The notes below the pieces were generated by a model. That model was not told the DNA's origin. It saw only the letters and a program-made list of their open reading frames with translations, and ran no database searches. A stretch of DNA of 64,000 nucleotides from Phlegmacium glaucopus (lineage: Eukaryota > Basidiomycota > Agaricomycetes > Agaricales > Cortinariaceae), in the NCBI GenBank assembly GCA_015039465.1, contig MU130495.1, positions 82,583 to 146,582 of the forward strand. The letters are read 5' to 3'. The position numbers and the translations under genes are program-made. Each line of letters starts with the position of its first letter. Position 1 is the stretch's first letter. This document shows, in pieces, positions 60,859-64,000 of the stretch.

Positions 60859-62419
60859 GGTGATGTAACTGCACAGAGGTTGTTGAGAAAAGGTGTATTT
60901 TCAAGATTATAAAATCTCTACTCAAAACAATAACTCAATCAATACTTTATACAATCTTAATAATGCAAGTTGGGTTTTCTAGAAAGTATAACCTTTCCAA
61001 GACTTTGAAATTCACTTCAACTAATACACACAACAACAACAATAATTTGGATCAATTGAAGGATGATCAAACTTTTTCAGTGGTTTTGCAATTTATGGCT
61101 TGCACCAACAATCAGTCAAAGAATTCCTAAGACTTTACTGATTGATTTAAACTTGTGTACACAAAAGTCCAAGACTTTGTTACAACTTTAACACAATTGC
61201 ATACACAAGAAGACTCAAACTTCTGCTATGACTTTAACACAATTGCATACACAAGAAGCCCTCTTGCTTCTGCTATGACTTTAAACACAACAACAACTTT
61301 TACAACAATTCAACAATTATTGCAACAAGTCAAACAACTCTGAGAAACTGATTTATTTTCAAGTCCACTACTCAAAGACAAGTGTTCTTGCTCAATGTCT
61401 AAGACAGTGAGCTGTACTAGGTTGCAAATGAGGGGGGGGAAAGAAAGAATCCAATTTTCTCTCTATTTACAAACCCTGGGAGGTATTTTATACATTTGAG
61501 ATACTTAAAAATAGATAATGTCCAAAAATAGATATACTGGTTCCTGGTACCCTTACTTTGGTTCTGGCACCATGTGCACTCATTGTTCCTGGAAACATAG
61601 GGGTTGTTCTATTTTTAGCCCCATGTTCCTAATTTTAGGTAGTTTCCACCCCTCTTGGTGGGAACTGTGCCTATTGTGCCTGGAAACAATCTTTATGATT
61701 GTTCAGCACTCCCCCTATCCTTAATCATCATGATTCCCACACAATCACATGGTTCCACTATCTTGGTTATTGTAAGGAATGGATAACTCCTGAATACAGA
61801 TTATGAATCACATCACGTGACTTAAGTCACAAGGACTTTCGCATGTCTCATTTAGTATCTTTCGAGCCACTCGAGTGGCCTCCCTTATTTGTGGCACACA
61901 TTGTCCTTAGAATAGTATAAATAAGTAGAATAAACACAAGAAATAGATTCCTCTCCCCCAAATATACTACGAAACCTGAAATACTATTCCCAATACAAAG
62001 AAACTAGCTATCTTACATTATTCTGCTTCCACTGTTGCTAGGGCACCAACTTCCCCTGAATATTTATTAATAATATTCTGTTGCTCCACAATCACACCCC
62101 ATGACATTGCTAACCCAATATTGTTTATTTAACTTTTCCCGTGCCAAGTCTATAAGGATATTCATGGATTTATTGGTTTTAATCTAGACATGCAATTTGT
62201 AGTGTAACAAATGATAGTCTATTGACCACACTTATTAACTATATGCATTTAAGTCACACAGTAATAGGTCTAATCAGCAGTTGTAGGGTAGACAACTCTG
62301 ATTCCCTTGTTTATTATCAGTTGTATTAACCAGTTATTGGTGCATTAATTAATATTTATGCTGAAATAATAGATAAAAATTGCAAAAACCATGCTTATGC
62401 AGATTTAAATCATATCACC
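60859..62419 (+). repeat. Repeat E, copy 2
   Basis: Collinear with 10871-11850 up to about 62100, then extended. It begins GGTGATGTAACTGC and ends CATATCACC, like the outer insertion. It is interrupted by the solo LTR at 61771-62017. Confidence 0.6.
61771..62017 (+). mobile_element. Small solo LTR, family F (247 bp)
   Basis: Starts TGTAAGGAATGG and ends CTATCTTACA, with a TATAAATAAG box near 61916 and a 4-bp TTAT on each side. It is absent from the collinear position of repeat E copy 1, which proves insertion. CpG-rich (CACGTG, CTCGAG), so young. Confidence 0.75.
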
Positions 62420-63195
62420 GGCGGACTCTGGTCAGTCCAGCGGAATTCTGGCCGGACAATGTGGGGGAGTGTAAAGTCCTCAACTTTTCATTCCTTATAT
62501 ACATATTTTAAACAATAAAACTACTAAACAATTGTTTTTCTATTTATAGTTTGTCTTTGGACCCCTTCGCAACAGGTCTAGACCCTTGCTATTGTGTGTA
62601 TTGTTATCCGGTCACTTATTGATGACCGTTCCATAGATCTCCTTTCTTGGTTTTATTGTAATAGAGAGCCAGGTATCTGGCTCCTCTTTATTTATCATGT
62701 GACTTGCTCTGTGACTTTTCAATGTGCATGCTCATCAACATGTGATCAAGTCATGTGACTTATCAGAATGCACTGTGACAACTTCAAAGGCGTATCCTTG
62801 TAAGATTTAAATGCAATATATAGCTTTCTTGCATAGTATAGACTTAGTAGTTACATAGTATTGCAATATATTCCTTGAGGCTGTCATGGATATTCATGGT
62901 TTTAGCCTGGAAGTTCTGAATATTGGACAGTATGAAAATTAGATGAGTTCACACCATAATTATCTCCAATCCTGTGGTATGAACATGTTCATTGCAAACT
63001 TTGTTTAATCAACTGGTGCAGTCAACACCATTGACCCTCACTGTGCCAGATTACATTAATAGTTTAATTTAATTTAGAGATATTTCTGGAAAAATAAGTA
63101 TATCTGTGCATATACATATTTACACCGTATCACCAGACCACTGGTCCAGTCTTTTTCTGGTCTCGTAACCAGACCTTCAAACACTATGACTGAGT

Positions 63196-63963
63196 ATGGA
63201 TTATGGTGATGCGCCACTAGTGCCCACTGAGGAGGTAAAAAACAAACCATTTATTACATTTTACTATGAACCGGCCTTTACCATGGCTCCCAAACCTCAG
63301 GCTCTTGGTCTCAACAATTTTTCAAAAAAAATCAAGGCTCAGAAAGACACCTTAACCTTCACTGCTGGCACTGGGTGGTGTTTCCCTTAAGAAAAACTTA
63401 TTTTTAGACATGTTTTGTCATTTCCAAATAATTCTCATGAAAACACAAAAAGTATTTCTGAAGGAAAAATTCTAAAAATACATCAGGTGTTTCTCATGTG
63501 TTTCCCAAAGATAAATCTTATGTTTTTTTAAAGGTTTTCCTTTCAGAAACAGCAGGGAAACACCTATTCCACTCAGTGATTGGTGAAATAGGTGTTTCCC
63601 TGCTGTTTCTGAAAGGAAAACCTTTAAAAAAACATAAGATTTATCTTTGGGAAACACATGAGAAACACCTGATGTATTTTTAGAATTTTTCCTTCAGAAA
63701 TACCTTTTGTGTTTTCATGAGAAAAATTATTTGGGAATGGCAAAACATGTCTAAAAATAAGTTTTTCTAATGGAAACACCACCCAGTGCCAGCAGTGCTT
63801 GAGGCTATCACACAGAGAAACCATTTCTTCAGCTGATGAGAGGTGGTTGGACTATGAAGCAGACACAGTTGAGGAGGAGTGTGTCCTGCATGACCTTGAA
63901 AAAGCCTCAACCAAATGGACATCAAGTCACTCCTTAACCCAGAAGGTGAATCCCACATTTTGA
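63196..63963 (+). pseudogene. Mobile-element-like ORF split by a foldback element
   Basis: Segment 63196-63359 (MDYGDAPLVPTEEVKNKPFI...) and segment 63801-63963 (RLSHRETISSADERWLDYEA...) rejoin in frame when the element 63360-63797 and one CTT copy are removed, giving 109 codons ending in TGA at 63961. A neighbouring frame continues FDDREIYQAVMDAI to the window edge, so the gene may run on after a one-base change. I do not recognise the family. A transposon origin is inferred from context only. Confidence 0.55.
63360..63797. mobile_element. CACTA-like foldback element (438 bp)
   Basis: Two arms of about 210 bp, starting CACTGCTGGCACTGGGTGG and its inverse, flanked by the 3-bp duplication CTT (63357-63359 and 63798-63800). 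The CACTG ends and 3-bp duplication fit the CACTA group. A half copy is at 2270-2487. Confidence 0.88.
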
Positions 63964-64000
63964 TGACAGGGAAATCTATCAAGCAGTTATGGATGCAATC

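Larger units (their letters stand above)
58800..63134. mobile_element. Composite insertion bounded by GGTGATA/TATCACC
   Basis: Inserted in the hAT-1 element with inverted 7-bp ends and no evident target duplication. It contains a CA microsatellite (about 58842), an IS630-type transposon (58934-60344), telomere-like TTAGGG-rich text (60605-60700), a CCAGACTTCCACC array (60770-60860), repeat E copy 2 (60859-62419), and about 700 bp of unassigned DNA at 62420-63134. Confidence 0.6.
58322..63186 (+). mobile_element. hAT-1 element split by a 4.3-kb insertion
   Basis: The left part 58322-58799 and right part 63135-63186 rejoin into a near-complete hAT-1 copy (cf. 15839-16427). The perfect 8-bp duplication TGACTGAG lies at 58314-58321 and 63187-63194. 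Confidence 0.92.

Noticed and set aside
1..64000. tRNA or rRNA genes
   Set aside because: No cloverleaf with A/B boxes or conserved rRNA block was found by eye. Only the retroelement primer site resembles tRNA complement.

Overview
The window is nuclear DNA of a filamentous basidiomycete, most likely an agaricomycete. Genes have many introns of about 50-60 bp with GT-AG ends, and the proteins are typical of that group: Lunapark, a LAMTOR1/Ego1-like protein, a two-finger GATA factor and a decayed F-box protein. The repeats are copia and Tc1/IS630, hAT, PIF/Harbinger and CACTA-like elements of the kind that fill agaricomycete repeat islands. No rRNA, tRNA or CRISPR array was found. There is a 100-N assembly gap at 13703-13802.

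Layout. (1) 1-37477 is almost wholly mobile and satellite DNA. It holds at least five solo-LTR families with clean 5-bp target duplications, hAT elements with 8-bp duplications, a TA-inserting family with CATCAGG ends, a PIF/Harbinger transposase relic, a RecQ-like helicase relic, and a satellite of about 150 bp. The satellite is split by a 9.66-kb nest containing a 7.16-kb copia element (itself interrupted) and a Tc1 element. A 1045-bp near-perfect inverted repeat lies at 33145-35640. (2) 37478-57582 is a gene island: a P-loop kinase-like gene with an 11-nt micro-exon, an F-box pseudogene, a coiled-coil protein, Lunapark, a GATA factor, the LAMTOR1-like gene and a single-pass membrane protein with a glutamine-rich tail. 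The island is bracketed by inverted 55-bp copies of one repeat end. (3) 57583-64000 is repeat DNA again. A hAT element hosts a 4.3-kb insertion containing an IS630-type transposon and solo LTRs. It is followed by a reading frame split by a CACTA-like foldback element.

How the parts relate. Host genes in the island are independent housekeeping or regulatory genes: ER shaping (Lunapark), vacuolar TORC1 signalling (LAMTOR1-like) and GATA transcriptional control. No operon-like or pathway cluster is evident. The repeat flanks can be read as a layered record, because target-site duplications let many insertions be ordered in time. All transposase and polyprotein genes seen are broken by stops, frameshifts or nested insertions, so none appears autonomous here.

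Coordinates of multi-exon genes were derived by hand from splice signals and reading phase. The exon sums of the P-loop, Lunapark, LAMTOR1-like and membrane-protein models are exact multiples of three.
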